A DNA stretch of 64,000 nt from Bradyrhizobium sacchari (GCF_002068095.1 NZ_LWIG01000007.1:608264-672263); one strand, 5' to 3'; shown: positions 8,548 through 17,626, counted from the stretch's first letter. Translations and numbers: made by a program. The notes: generated from the sequence alone by a model not told the origin.

Positions 8548-9042
8548 ATGAGATCCGGTCCAGCGACTCTCGCCTGCGCCCTCGTGCTTGCTGGGGCATC
8601 TCACGTCCCCGGTGCGGCCGCAGCCACGCCCGCAAAGGTCTCGGGCGCGACCGCGCTGGCGCTCGCGGGGGTGATCGCGCCGCTGTCGCCGGACCTGACC
8701 GGGCCTGAGAAGAAGGCGGTGGCGATGCTGTTCGCCGCCAACGCCGACATCCCCTACAAGAAGGCCATTGTGGTGACCGCCGACCGGATCGTCTGTCGCA
8801 CCGGCAATGTCGACATCACCATTCGCAGTTGCGAAGTGACCTTCGGCAAGAAGGTGAAGACCGTGAACGGCTCCACCGCCAACGAGATCTTCGCCACTGA
8901 AGCGCTGGCCGGCGTTCCGCCCGACGGCGCGGCGGGATCGAACTTCGAGAGCCTCTCCAAGCTGAGCTGCACGATCGATCCCAATGCGATCAGGCGGAAG
9001 GACGGCAGCGGGGCGGATTGCACATTCCAGCCGGGGAATTGA
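8548..9042 (+). CDS. Secreted protein of unknown function
   Basis: 164 aa with a Sec-type signal peptide (about 1-26, ending VPGAAAA). The mature part has two possible disulfide pairs: Cys residues in RIVCRTGNVD, RSCEVTFG, LSCTID and ADCTFQ. A strong RBS (GGGAGAGAGG) lies just before the ATG. It follows the double-DUF3606 gene closely. I do not recognise the family. Confidence 0.65.
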   Translation: MRSGPATLACALVLAGASHVPGAAAATPAKVSGATALALAGVIAPLSPDLTGPEKKAVAMLFAANADIPYKKAIVVTADRIVCRTGNVDITIRSCEVTFGKKVKTVNGSTANEIFATEALAGVPPDGAAGSNFESLSKLSCTIDPNAIRRKDGSGADCTFQPGN

Positions 9043-9161
9043 TCGGGCCGGCGCACAGCCGCAGGTGCCGTGAAATCGCCTCAACATCAGCCAAGTAATA
9101 AGGCGAATTGAGAAGACAGGCCCAGGAAGCGAGCCAATATCAGGCGCGCAAAGCCCGCATC

Positions 9162-10094
9162 ATGATGAAGAATTACCTCGCATTTTTCCTGTTTCTGACC
9201 GTGACCGCGGCTTCCGCCCATGGCCCGTTGCCGACACCGCAGACGCTGCCGTCCGATCTCGTCCTGGCAGGCCTCACCGATTCCGACACGACGGCCGGCG
9301 GCACCGCGCGGCTGTGCGAGCAGGTGACCTTCTCGCGCGCCCTGCGCTACGGCGAGGGCGAAGCCAATGTGCTCGATGTCGCCGCCAGCACGGCCAAGGC
9401 GGACACGCCGCGCCCGGTGCTGCTGTTCGTGGCCGGCGACACTTTCACCGGCGACCGCACCGCGCCCGACCTGTCCCGCGAAATCCAGGACCAGGCCATG
9501 TGCTTTGCCGCGCGCAACGACATGATCGGAGTCCGCGTCAACTATCGCCTGGCGCCATCGGCGACCTGGCCGACCGGGGCGACCGACGTGGCGGCGGCCT
9601 TGTCGTGGGTCCACGGCAATATCGACCTGTTCAACGGCGATGCCCGCGAGATCGTCGCGGTCGGCTACGGCGCCGGCGCCTTCCACGTCGCCACCCTGCT
9701 GGCGCATCCGGAGTTGCAGACCGACCGGGCCGATGTCGCCGGCGTCGTGCTGGTGTCCGGGATCTACCGCGTCGGCAAGGACGCCAGCGACAGCGAGAAG
9801 GCCTATCTCGGCACGGATCCCACTCAATACGACAAGCGATCGGTCTTTCCCGGCATCCTCAATGTCGACGTTCCCATCGTGCTGGCCTGGGCCGCCGACG
9901 ATTCCGCCGGCCTCGTGGCGCAGGGCGAGACGCTGAAGAAGACGCTGTGCGGCGCCGGCCATTGCCCGCGCAGCGCATTGCTGCGCAGCCGCGACGGCAT
10001 CGCCGCCGCGTTCGGCCTGGATGGTTCCGGCAACAGCCTCGCCGAACCGACGCTGCTGCTCGTGCACCAGCTCGAGGCGCGCGGGCTGCCGTAG
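9162..10094 (+). CDS. Secreted alpha/beta-hydrolase-fold protein lacking catalytic Ser and His (pseudo-hydrolase)
   Basis: 310 aa from ATG 9162, with signal peptide MKNYLAFFLFLTVTAASAHG. The fold resembles secreted BD-FAE/kynurenine-formamidase esterases: VNYRLAPSATWP, DVAAALSWVHGNI, then the elbow strand. At the nucleophile elbow, where GxSxG is expected, it reads GYGAG (about 168-172), so Ser is Gly. The acid is kept (AWAADDSA, about 246), but the usual HNH/DH motif is replaced by RSRDG (about 275-279). If this alignment is right it is a binding or structural protein rather than an esterase. Confidence 0.75.
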   Translation: MMKNYLAFFLFLTVTAASAHGPLPTPQTLPSDLVLAGLTDSDTTAGGTARLCEQVTFSRALRYGEGEANVLDVAASTAKADTPRPVLLFVAGDTFTGDRTAPDLSREIQDQAMCFAARNDMIGVRVNYRLAPSATWPTGATDVAAALSWVHGNIDLFNGDAREIVAVGYGAGAFHVATLLAHPELQTDRADVAGVVLVSGIYRVGKDASDSEKAYLGTDPTQYDKRSVFPGILNVDVPIVLAWAADDSAGLVAQGETLKKTLCGAGHCPRSALLRSRDGIAAAFGLDGSGNSLAEPTLLLVHQLEARGLP

Positions 10095-10405
10095 GGGCGC
10101 GCGCTCCTTGTCGCCGGCTCGCACACGCTATTTGCTGGGCTACCCCTCTCCCCCGCCCTCCCCCGCAAGGGGGGAGGGAGCGCGGCGGAGTGCCGGGTGC
10201 ACCGTGGCTCATCACAAGAGCCTGGCGAATCTTATCACCTGCCGCGCACACGGCATGTTCCCTCCCCCCTTGCGGGGGAGGGTTAGGGAGAGGGGTACCA
10301 CACAGGGATTCTCTCGATCACAAATCGCCGCGTCCTCGTCGGCGCGTCAGCGGGCCTGCCGCTTTGATTGAAGCGCGCCAGCCCAGCCACACGTTTGCCA
10401 AACGC
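10095..10405. repeat. Intergenic region with inverted pair of C-rich palindromic repeats (family D)
   Basis: Contains one copy of a CCCTCCCCCGCAAGG-type palindrome at about 10144-10185 and an opposite-facing copy at about 10257-10299. Similar elements occur at 26664-26817 and, degenerate, at 39402-39431 and near 11755-11785. No gene is evident here. Confidence 0.65.
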
Positions 10406-10419
10406 TTGACGTAGATCAA
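10406..10419. promoter_or_regulatory. FixK/FNR-type box TTGACGTAGATCAA
   Basis: Perfect TTGA-N6-TCAA match. Its centre is 64 bp before the ATG at 10477. Class II activation would put transcription start near 10454, leaving a leader of about 23 bases. This supports ATG 10477 and argues against the TTG at 10426 as start. In Bradyrhizobium such sites are bound by FixK2 under low oxygen. Confidence 0.6.
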
Positions 10420-10476
10420 CCCGCCTTGGTGCGGATTGAGCCGACCTCGTTGGGGGCCAACGACAAGGTGTCGAGC

Positions 10477-11703
10477 ATGCGCGTCACCGGTAGACTATTG
10501 TTCGCTCTGACCGTCGCCCTCGCATCGCTCGGCGCGATGTCGCAGCAACAGCACTCGGAGCAACAGCCGAGCGACAAGGAGATCCGCATCGGCAATGTCA
10601 TGCCGTATTCGGGGCCGCTCTCGGAATTCGGCGCGATCGGCCAAGCGGAAGCCGCCTATTTCGACATGGTCAATGCGCGCGGCGGCATCAACGGGCGCAA
10701 GATCCGCTTCATCACGCGCGACGACAATTCCGATCCGGCGACCGCGCTGGAGCTGACCCGCAACCTAGTCGAGAAGGACGACGTGCATGTGATGTTCGGC
10801 TCGTTTGGCACGCCCGGCAATCTCGCCACGCGCTGGTACCTGAACGACAAGAAGATCCCACAGCTGTTCGTCGCCTCCGGCGACGAGGAGCTGAGCCAGG
10901 CCAGGGCGTTTCCCTGGACCATGGGCTGGCAGCCGTCATTCCGGTCGGAAGGGCGCATCTACGCCAACTACATCCAGGCCTATTACCCCAGGAAGAAGAT
11001 CGTCGTGCTCTGGCAGAACGACCAGTTCGGGCGCCAGCTCTACAAGGGCATCCAGGAAGGCCTTGGCGATCTGAACCGCCACGTCCTCGTCGACATCGCT
11101 TTCGACATCAACGACGAGCATCTCGAAGGACACGTCTCGATCCTGAAGCGGGCGGGCGCCGACATCTTCGTCTTTCTCGGCGTGCCCTCGACCGCGTCCA
11201 AGGTGATCAAGCTCGCGGCGTCGCTGAAATGGCGGCCGGTCTTCATCGTGAACGATGCCTCGGCCACGATCGCCAATGCAATGGCGCCGGCGGGCCTGGA
11301 GAACTCGGCCGGCGTGATCTCGGCCGCCTTCCTGAAGGATCCGAGCGACCCCGCCTGGAAAGACGATGCCGCCATGAAGGAATGGTTCACCTTCATGGAC
11401 AGGTACCATCAGGTCGAAAGCACCAACAACAGCGCGGCGGTCTACGGCTACGCCGCGGCCGAGGCGCTGACCCAGGTGCTGAAGCAATGCGGCGACGATG
11501 TCTCGCGCGAGAACATCATGCGCCAGGCGGCCTCGCTCAGGGACTATCAGCCTTCGGTCGCCTTGCCCAATATCAGGATGAACACGTCGCCCGACCGCTA
11601 TCTGCCGATCAAGCAGATGCGGCTGGTGCAGTTCGACGGGCGGTCGTGGCAGCCGTTCGGGGACGTGATCGAGACAGCGTTCACGGAAGGCGCGGCAAGG
11701 TGA
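10477..11703 (+). CDS. ABC transporter substrate-binding protein, branched-chain amino acid type
   Basis: 408 aa, periplasmic binding protein type 1 fold. Signal peptide MRVTGRLLFALTVALASLGA, then the family opening IRIGNVMPYSGPLSEFGAIG, AYFDMVNARGGINGRKI, and domain-2 segments FVFLGVPSTASKVIKLAASL and YGYAAAEALTQVLKQCG. Related receptors bind leucine-type amino acids, aromatic acids or amides; substrate cannot be deduced here. No permease or ATPase genes adjoin, so it is an orphan receptor. The FixK-type box upstream suggests induction under microaerobic conditions. Confidence 0.88.
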   Translation: MRVTGRLLFALTVALASLGAMSQQQHSEQQPSDKEIRIGNVMPYSGPLSEFGAIGQAEAAYFDMVNARGGINGRKIRFITRDDNSDPATALELTRNLVEKDDVHVMFGSFGTPGNLATRWYLNDKKIPQLFVASGDEELSQARAFPWTMGWQPSFRSEGRIYANYIQAYYPRKKIVVLWQNDQFGRQLYKGIQEGLGDLNRHVLVDIAFDINDEHLEGHVSILKRAGADIFVFLGVPSTASKVIKLAASLKWRPVFIVNDASATIANAMAPAGLENSAGVISAAFLKDPSDPAWKDDAAMKEWFTFMDRYHQVESTNNSAAVYGYAAAEALTQVLKQCGDDVSRENIMRQAASLRDYQPSVALPNIRMNTSPDRYLPIKQMRLVQFDGRSWQPFGDVIETAFTEGAAR

Positions 11704-11813
11704 GGTGGCGAGGGTAGCGCACCTGCCTGTGCCGATTACTGACACCTTTTCTTGGCCACCCTCTCCAACAGGGGGAGATGGCGCAGCGTGCTCGCCGCAC
11801 TATCTCGTAAATA

Positions 11814-12281
11814 TCAGAATGGCTCGGTCCCCAGCCCCGGCACATCGGCCGGCCGCGGCCCGGGCGCGGCCCAATGAAAGCGGCGGTCCTTCTCGGCGAT
11901 CGCGATGTCGTTGATCGAAGCCTCGCGGCGTTTCATCAGGCCGTGCTCGTCGAACTCCCACTGCTCGTTGCCGTAGGAGCGATACCACTGGCCGTTTCCA
12001 TCGTGCCATTCGTACTGGAAGCGCACGGCGATGCGGTTCTGGTCGAAGGCCCAGAGGTCCTTGATCAGGCGGTAGTCCTGCTCCTTCTCCCATTTGCGGG
12101 TGAGGAAGGCGACGATGGCCTCGCGGCCCTGGAACACCTCGGAGCGATTACGCCAGCGGCTGTCCTCGGTATAGGCGAGCGAGACCCGCACCGGATCGCG
12201 GGAATTCCAGGCGTCCTCGGCCATGCGGGCCTTCTGCGCGGCGGTCTCTCGGGTAAAGGGCGGTAGCGGCGGGCGCGACAT
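11814..12281 (-). CDS. NTF2-like/SnoaL-like protein, DUF1348 type
   Basis: 155 aa. Start ATG 12281 yields [20 protein letters not shown], the usual opening of DUF1348 proteins; an in-frame extension to 12353 lacks family similarity. Body motifs are [46 protein letters not shown] and FEYEW-like RFQYEWHD, typical of the cone-shaped NTF2 fold. Such proteins are small soluble dimers; the reaction, if any, is not known. Downstream of ybgC on the same strand. Confidence 0.8.
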   Translation of the reverse strand: MSRPPLPPFTRETAAQKARMAEDAWNSRDPVRVSLAYTEDSRWRNRSEVFQGREAIVAFLTRKWEKEQDYRLIKDLWAFDQNRIAVRFQYEWHDGNGQWYRSYGNEQWEFDEHGLMKRREASINDIAIAEKDRRFHWAAPGPRPADVPGLGTEPF

Positions 12282-12375
12282 GATGGCCTCATCGGTTGCT
12301 CGGGGCCGCAAATCTATCGCTGCAATTGGCGGAGTCGATAGGCCATCAGCCATCAGCCGATCACTTATCGGGCGA

Positions 12376-12891
12376 TCAGGAAATCAAATCGGCCTTCATC
12401 AAGGTGCGGATCGATTTCGGGATCGGCTGGGCGCGGCCGCCGCTGATGAAGGCGACCCGCACCTCGGCCTTGACCAGCACATCATCAGCCCGGCGCACCT
12501 CCTGCGCCAGCATGATCGAGGCGCCCTTCACGGCGATCGGCCAGGTCACGACGTCGAGCACGTCATCCATCCGTGCGGGCTTGAGGAAATCGAGATGCAT
12601 CGAGCGCACGACGAAGGCAAAGCCTGCGCCTTCGGTCTCGACCTGCTCGAACAGCGCCTGCTGCTCGGCCCCCATCAGCCTGAGATGATTGGTCCGGCCG
12701 CGTTCCATGTAGCGCAGATAATTGGCGTGATAGACGATGCCGGAAAAATCCGTGTCCTCGTAGTAGACCCGGACCTGCATGTGGTGGCGGCCGTCGCGGA
12801 TCTCGCCGTCGAGATGGGCAGTCACGTCGCGAGCCTCTTCGCTAGTCGCTGTCGGTCCGTTTTGCGCAAAAACCGCGGCCCGCGCAAGCAT
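12376..12891 (-). CDS. ybgC: Acyl-CoA thioesterase YbgC (Tol-Pal associated type)
   Basis: About 171 aa, single hot-dog domain. The signature [29 protein letters not shown] segment includes the catalytic Asp in YEDTD. ATG 12891 gives MLARAAV; a TTG at 12903 would add four residues and overlap the metallophosphoesterase gene. YbgC hydrolyses short acyl-CoAs and usually sits just before tolQRAB-pal. Here it lies downstream of ruvB by two genes and is followed by an NTF2-like gene, so the Tol-Pal genes are not adjacent. Confidence 0.88.
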   Translation of the reverse strand: MLARAAVFAQNGPTATSEEARDVTAHLDGEIRDGRHHMQVRVYYEDTDFSGIVYHANYLRYMERGRTNHLRLMGAEQQALFEQVETEGAGFAFVVRSMHLDFLKPARMDDVLDVVTWPIAVKGASIMLAQEVRRADDVLVKAEVRVAFISGGRAQPIPKSIRTLMKADLIS

Positions 12892-12892
12892 G

Positions 12893-13810
12893 TCAGGACA
12901 CAACCGGTCCGCCCCGCCCCAGCGTCACCTCGACGATCTCGGGCGGCACGCCGAAGCGGACAGGCATGAGGCTGCAACCGAGGCCGCCGGAGATGATGAC
13001 GTCGCATTTCAGCCTGACGTGACCATAGGCAAGCCGCAGGCCATGCTGCTTCGGAACGGCCGGCGACCAGCCGAGCAGGCGGACCTGGCCGCCATGGGTG
13101 TGGCCGGACAATTGCAGCGCGACGCGCCCTGGCACGCGCGGCGCGATGTAAGGCTCATGGGCGAGCAGGATCACGGGCGCATCGTCCGTGACCTTGGCGA
13201 GCGTCGCGGTGAGATCGTCGGCACCGACGCGCCCCGTGCTGCGGAAGCGCCGCGCCGGCAGGAAGGCGAGCTGATCGCCGAGCCCGGCGAGCCAGAACGG
13301 GCGGCCGTCCTTGCTGAGGCGCACGGCGTCATTCTCGTAGACCGGAATGCCGGCCGCCTCCAACGCGCGATGGGCGACCGTCGGCCCATGCCCCGCCTGC
13401 TGCACGATCCTGTCGACCCAATAATCGTGATTGCCCATGACGGCATGGACGCCGAGCGGCGCCTTCAGACCCGCCAGCACCCCCGCCCATTCGCTCGACG
13501 GAATGATGCGCGTGACCTGGTGAACACCGGCGACATAATCGCCGAGCAGCACGATGAGGTCGGCGTTGAGCGCATTGGTGCGATCGACGATGCCTTCGAT
13601 CCGCTCCAGCGACATCCAGGGATCGCAGGCATGGATGTCGGCGATGACGGCGATCTTGAGCGGAAAATCCGCCGGCCATTGCCGCGGCATCGGATGATAG
13701 CGGGTGACGCGGAGCCGCAGGGGCTCGATCCCGACGCCGTAGGCAGCGGTCGAAACACCGAGGGCGGACAGGCCGCCGATGGAACGGATGAGATGCCGGC
13801 GCGTGATCAT
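12893..13810 (-). CDS. Calcineurin-like metallophosphoesterase with twin-arginine signal (YkuE/YaeI-like)
   Basis: 305 aa. Metal-binding motifs appear in the canonical order: ADIHACD, LLGDYVAG, MGNHDYW, LLAHEPY and SGHTHGGQ. The N-terminus MITRRHLIRSIGGLSALG is a likely Tat signal, as in membrane-associated YkuE-type phosphodiesterases such as the UDP-diacylglucosamine or lipid-type hydrolases; exact substrate unknown. ATG 13810 is chosen because it exposes the RR signal. Tandem palindromes lie about 65-100 bp upstream. One base separates it from ybgC. Confidence 0.85.
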   Translation of the reverse strand: MITRRHLIRSIGGLSALGVSTAAYGVGIEPLRLRVTRYHPMPRQWPADFPLKIAVIADIHACDPWMSLERIEGIVDRTNALNADLIVLLGDYVAGVHQVTRIIPSSEWAGVLAGLKAPLGVHAVMGNHDYWVDRIVQQAGHGPTVAHRALEAAGIPVYENDAVRLSKDGRPFWLAGLGDQLAFLPARRFRSTGRVGADDLTATLAKVTDDAPVILLAHEPYIAPRVPGRVALQLSGHTHGGQVRLLGWSPAVPKQHGLRLAYGHVRLKCDVIISGGLGCSLMPVRFGVPPEIVEVTLGRGGPVVS

Positions 13811-13873
13811 GGACGCTCGATGGTGATGCTCCTTCGTGATGCGACCCGATTGGAGCGGAATTGGGGTGCGCTC

Positions 13874-13910
13874 GTGCAGGCCGTCTGCATCTGCGTGCAG
13901 AAGTCTGCAC
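13874..13910. promoter_or_regulatory. Two adjacent GTGCAG/CTGCA palindromes, operator candidate
   Basis: GTGCAGGCCGTCTGCAT (imperfect) is followed by GTGCAGAAGTCTGCAC (7-bp arms, 2-bp spacer, perfect). They lie upstream of the metallophosphoesterase on the minus strand. The half-site is shared with the inverted repeat at 3243-3270. Confidence 0.35.
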
Positions 13911-13915
13911 AAACC

Positions 13916-14785
13916 TTACCAGCGGCTTTCACCGATTAGCGCATCCAGCCGCGTCTTCAGTTCGTCGGACGCCCGGTAATACCATACACCGCCGAGCAGA
14001 TCACGAAAACGTTCGTTGCTCCGCGCCTCGTGCTCGATGCGGTCGATCGTGCCGGCGCTGATCACGTCCTCGAGAGGCCCGGCGGCCAGCAGCGCCAACA
14101 GCACCGGATTGGACTCGATCTTCAGGATCCCCAGGATCAGGTCGATCATTCGATCGGGATCGTCCTCGCGCAGGTCGCGCTCGAAATCCATGATCGTGAA
14201 CAGATTGTCGTCCTGGTCGCGCTCTGACCTGGAATATTGCTCGACCCAGGCGCGCGCGAGTTCGGAAACCGACATGCTGGCGCAATCGAGCGGTTCGCGG
14301 GGCGTGCGATGCGCCAGATGGTCGGCCTGCCAGGCCTCGCTGTCGGCGATGCGCGCGATGCGAGGCATCAGCGGGCCGTCGGGACCGGCATGCACGCCGC
14401 CAAGCAGCCAGCGCAGGCGGTCATTGTGCGCGGCTTCGCGCTCGATCCGTGCGATCACGTCCGGGCCGTGCGCATAGAGCAGCGCCAGCAGGAACTTGTC
14501 GTTGAGTTGCATCACCGTCGGCTTGTCGGCCTCCGTCTTCAGTACCTCCAGCACGAGATCGAGCGCAGCCTGTGGCAGGCGATGCGGCAGATGGTCGAAA
14601 TAGAGCTTGATGGCCCAGATGCTGCCGATCTGGTCGCGCCGGCTGACGCGCTGAAGCGCGCACCACATCGACGCCAGCTCACTGATCGGCAGGGAATCGA
14701 GGAATGCTTCGGTCTCGTCGGGCGTGCGCAGCTCAGGTGCCGCCGCGACGGTCTCGAGCAATCCGCTATTGTCCGCTGGCGCCAT
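13916..14785 (-). CDS. Internally duplicated DUF6869-like protein
   Basis: 289 aa, predicted soluble and alpha-helical. Two homologous halves, about 34-137 and 175-277, share the order ELA-W ... LVLEVLK/LILGILK ... LLALL-A-GP ... IERI/DRIEHEA ... R-LLGGV. The second half is closer to what I know as DUF6869 (PLEDVISAGTIDRIEHEA, RFRDLLGGVWYY). The first half has lost the PLED segment. No catalytic motif is evident. It is located downstream of ruvB on the same strand, 93 bases after it. Function unknown. Confidence 0.65.
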   Translation of the reverse strand: MAPADNSGLLETVAAAPELRTPDETEAFLDSLPISELASMWCALQRVSRRDQIGSIWAIKLYFDHLPHRLPQAALDLVLEVLKTEADKPTVMQLNDKFLLALLYAHGPDVIARIEREAAHNDRLRWLLGGVHAGPDGPLMPRIARIADSEAWQADHLAHRTPREPLDCASMSVSELARAWVEQYSRSERDQDDNLFTIMDFERDLREDDPDRMIDLILGILKIESNPVLLALLAAGPLEDVISAGTIDRIEHEARSNERFRDLLGGVWYYRASDELKTRLDALIGESRW

Positions 14786-14878
14786 TCCTTCCCACTCCGA
14801 TCCATCAGCGGCGATCCCGTTCGCCGCGCGTTCGGATTAGTGATCGGATGGAACTGGCGGGTTCACCGGCTGCGGCGA

Positions 14879-15928
14879 TCAGTCGTCGCTCTCGTCGGTC
14901 CCGAACAGGCCGAACTGCGCCGCATCGCGATTGGGCTCGGCGAGGCCGAGATGGCGGAAGGCGTGCGAGGTGAGCAGGCGGCCGCGCGGGGTGCGCTGGA
15001 GATAGCCGCACTGGATCAGATAGGGCTCGATGATGTCCTCGATCGCATCGCGCGGCTCGGACAGCGCGGCGGCCATGGTCTCGACGCCGACAGGCCCGCC
15101 CCCATAATTGAGCGCGATGGTCGACAGATAGCGGCGGTCCATGGCGTCCAGGCCCGCGGCGTCGACCTCGAGCGCGCTCAATGCATGATCGGCGATCTTG
15201 CGATCGATCGTGTCGGCGTTCGCCGCCGAGGCAAAATCGCGGACACGGCGGAGCAGGCGCCCGGCGATGCGCGGCGTGCCGCGGGCGCGGCGCGCGATCT
15301 CGTTGGCGCCATCAGCGCTCATGCCGACATTGAGCACGCGCGCGCCACGGCTGACGATGCTCTCGAGCTCCTCGATCGTGTAGAAATTCAGCCGGACCGG
15401 AATGCCGAAGCGATCGCGCAAGGGATTGGTGAGGAGCCCTGCGCGCGTGGTGGCGCCGACGAGGGTGAATTTCGACAGCTCGATCTTCACCGAGCGCGCC
15501 GCCGGGCCCTCGCCGATGATGAGGTCGAGCTGGAAATCCTCCATCGCGGGATAGAGCACCTCTTCGACCGCCGGGCTGAGGCGATGGATCTCGTCGATGA
15601 AGAGCACGTCGCGCTCTTCGAGATTGGTGAGCAGCGCCGCGAGATCGCCGGCCTTGGCGATCACCGGGCCCGAGGTGGCGCGAAAGCCGACGCCGAGCTC
15701 TTTCGCCACGATCTGCGCCAGAGTGGTCTTGCCGAGGCCGGGGGGACCGACGAACAGCACGTGATCCAGCGCCTCGCCGCGCTTGCGCGCCGCCTCGATG
15801 AAAATGGAGAGGTTCTTGCGCGCCTGCTGCTGACCGACGAAATCGGACAGCGATTGCGGACGCAGCGCGGTGTCTCCGACATCGTCGCTGCGGCGTTCGG
15901 GCGAAACCATGCGGGAGGGAGTAGTCAT
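14879..15928 (-). CDS. ruvB: Holliday junction branch migration helicase RuvB
   Basis: 349 aa, usual length. Walker [13 protein letters not shown], Walker [10 protein letters not shown], sensor [11 protein letters not shown], arginine finger region DRFGIPVRL, and C-terminal winged helix with [12 protein letters not shown]. RuvB hexamers drive branch migration with RuvA; RuvC resolves the junction. It ends the yebC-ruvC-ruvA cluster but is separated from ruvA by an AT-richer membrane gene; the gap to that gene is six bases, so the operon is probably continuous. Confidence 0.98.
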   Translation of the reverse strand: MTTPSRMVSPERRSDDVGDTALRPQSLSDFVGQQQARKNLSIFIEAARKRGEALDHVLFVGPPGLGKTTLAQIVAKELGVGFRATSGPVIAKAGDLAALLTNLEERDVLFIDEIHRLSPAVEEVLYPAMEDFQLDLIIGEGPAARSVKIELSKFTLVGATTRAGLLTNPLRDRFGIPVRLNFYTIEELESIVSRGARVLNVGMSADGANEIARRARGTPRIAGRLLRRVRDFASAANADTIDRKIADHALSALEVDAAGLDAMDRRYLSTIALNYGGGPVGVETMAAALSEPRDAIEDIIEPYLIQCGYLQRTPRGRLLTSHAFRHLGLAEPNRDAAQFGLFGTDESDD

Positions 15929-15934
15929 TTGCCC

Positions 15935-16390
15935 TTACTGCTCTCCTGCTCTCGCGGCGGGCGCAAAAGCGAACTTGGTTGCCACAAATCTCGCGCAAAG
16001 CAATTCGGCGGGGGTCACGACGAGCATCCAATACAGCAGCGTGCGAAAGTCTTCTCTCTGCAACGTCTTGTCGCGGTCAGATATATTTCGATAAGTGACG
16101 ATTGACCCGCAGAGTGGAATGACAACCAAAAGCACAAACCAAACTGGAATGCGCTTGAAGAACGAAAAATATAGGCTGGCGAGAACCGAGACAAAGGCTT
16201 GGGCTGGCAGGATGTACGCGCAGGATAGAACAAACGAACCGAACAGGCCTATTGGTAGAAAACCCTCAAGCGATTCAGGAGGATTTTGAGCGAATAGGAA
16301 GATGCGTTCGGTCGCCCAGAATAGCAACCACGAAAGAAATGTACCTCCCACCAGGAAGGTTGCGAAGACGTACGGAGTTCGCATGCTCAC
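15935..16390 (-). CDS. Small membrane protein of unknown function inserted between ruvA and ruvB
   Basis: 151 aa with four hydrophobic stretches (about 8-28, 44-66, 66-80, 82-98; a further weak one at 117-135). Its GTG start at 16390 overlaps the ruvA stop (GTGA), a typical translational-coupling arrangement; ATG 16384 is an alternative. Codon usage is visibly AT-richer than in the flanking ruv genes (many AAA, ATA and TTT codons), suggesting acquisition after the ruv operon formed. No family recognised. Confidence 0.65.
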   Translation of the reverse strand: MSMRTPYVFATFLVGGTFLSWLLFWATERIFLFAQNPPESLEGFLPIGLFGSFVLSCAYILPAQAFVSVLASLYFSFFKRIPVWFVLLVVIPLCGSIVTYRNISDRDKTLQREDFRTLLYWMLVVTPAELLCARFVATKFAFAPAARAGEQ

Positions 16391-17004
16391 TTCGCCAGTT
16401 CCTTCAGGCCGAGGCGGATGAGCTGCGCCGTCCCGGCGTTCTCACCCGCACTGCGCGAGGCCGATGCGATCGCTGCAGCCGCCTGCGGCTGGCCGTAGCC
16501 GAGATTGACCAGCGCGGAGATCGCATCGGCCACCGGGCGCGGCGCGCGCTGGTCGTCGACGGCGCCGGCGAGATGCACGACGGCGGGATCGACGCTCGCG
16601 AAGGCCGGCGCCTTGTCCTTCAATTCGGTGACGATACGCTCGGCGACCTTGGGGCCGACCCCGGGGGTGCGCGCCACCGCCGCCTTGTCGCGCAGCGCGA
16701 TGGCGTTGGCGAGATCGGACGGCTGTAGGGTGCCGAGCACCGCGAGCGCGACCTTGGCGCCGACGCCCTGCACGGTCTGGAGCAGGCGAAACCATTCGCG
16801 CTCCTGGTCGGTGCGGAAGCCGAACAGCTTTATTTGATCCTCGCGGACATAGGTCTCGATCGACAGCACGGCGGCTTCGCCCGGCGCGGGCAGATGCTGC
16901 AGCGTGCGCGACGAGCAGTGCACCTGGTAGCCGACGCCGCCGACGTCGAGGATGACGAAATCCTCACCGTAGGAATCGATCAGGCCCTTGAGCTTGCCGA
17001 TCAT
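16387..17004 (-). CDS. ruvA: Holliday junction DNA helicase subunit RuvA
   Basis: 205 aa. N-terminal OB fold [31 protein letters not shown], central helix-hairpin-helix pairs ([16 protein letters not shown] and [20 protein letters not shown]), and a C-terminal domain III ([16 protein letters not shown]) that contacts RuvB. Binds four-way junctions as a tetramer. ATGA overlap with ruvC upstream; GTGA overlap with the membrane gene downstream. Confidence 0.98.
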   Translation of the reverse strand: MIGKLKGLIDSYGEDFVILDVGGVGYQVHCSSRTLQHLPAPGEAAVLSIETYVREDQIKLFGFRTDQEREWFRLLQTVQGVGAKVALAVLGTLQPSDLANAIALRDKAAVARTPGVGPKVAERIVTELKDKAPAFASVDPAVVHLAGAVDDQRAPRPVADAISALVNLGYGQPQAAAAIASASRSAGENAGTAQLIRLGLKELAK

Positions 17005-17528
17005 ATCCCGACCACCTTCAGCCTGAGCGCTGCGCTCTGGCGGTGATGGGCGTGGGTGATGGCGATGGCGAGCGCGTCGGCCGCATCCGCGGACGGCGGC
17101 TCGGCTTTCGGCAGCAATATCTTCAGCATCATCGCGATCTGTTGCTTGTCGGCGTGGCCGGCGCCGACCACCGTCTTCTTGACCTGGTTCGGCGCGTATT
17201 CGGCGACACTGATGCCGAACATTGCGGGCGCCAGCATGGCGACGCCGCGGGCCTGGCCGAGCTTCAGCGTCGCAACGCCGTCCTTGTTCACAAAGGTCTG
17301 CTCGACCGCGGCTTCCATCGGCTGGTGGCTGGACAGGACGGAGGCGAGGCCTTCATGGATCGAGAGCAGCCGGCTCGACAGCGGCAGATCGTCCGGCGGT
17401 TCCACCGAGCCGCAGGCGATGTAGATCAGGCGATTGCCCTCGGCCTCGATCACGCCCCAGCCGGTGCGGCGCAGGCCGGGGTCGATGCCGATGATACGAA
17501 CGGGGCCACGAATCGGAAGCGCAGTCAT
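17001..17528 (-). CDS. ruvC: Crossover junction endodeoxyribonuclease RuvC
   Basis: 175 aa. Opens with [17 protein letters not shown], containing the first catalytic Asp; the other acidic residues are in [11 protein letters not shown] and in [20 protein letters not shown] 17528 matches the family start; the in-frame extension to 17666 runs into a palindromic repeat and is not coding. Four-base overlap with ruvA. Confidence 0.97.
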   Translation of the reverse strand: MTALPIRGPVRIIGIDPGLRRTGWGVIEAEGNRLIYIACGSVEPPDDLPLSSRLLSIHEGLASVLSSHQPMEAAVEQTFVNKDGVATLKLGQARGVAMLAPAMFGISVAEYAPNQVKKTVVGAGHADKQQIAMMLKILLPKAEPPSADAADALAIAITHAHHRQSAALRLKVVGI

Positions 17529-17626
17529 GGGCCAGTGATAGCCGCTGGCCGCGGCGGGGGAAACAGAAACAGAACGGAAGTAACAGGGGAAAGGGTGAGA
17601 CGGGAGCTGCCCGCCGCGTACTCCGA

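Noticed and set aside
10426..10476. TTG start for the branched-chain-type binding protein
   Set aside because: It would precede the signal peptide with 17 polar residues and lie upstream of the transcription start implied by the FixK box.
14237..16105. 622-aa plus-strand ORF
   Set aside because: Antisense shadow of ruvB and the DUF6869-like gene caused by high G+C; composition is Arg/Ala-rich without motifs.
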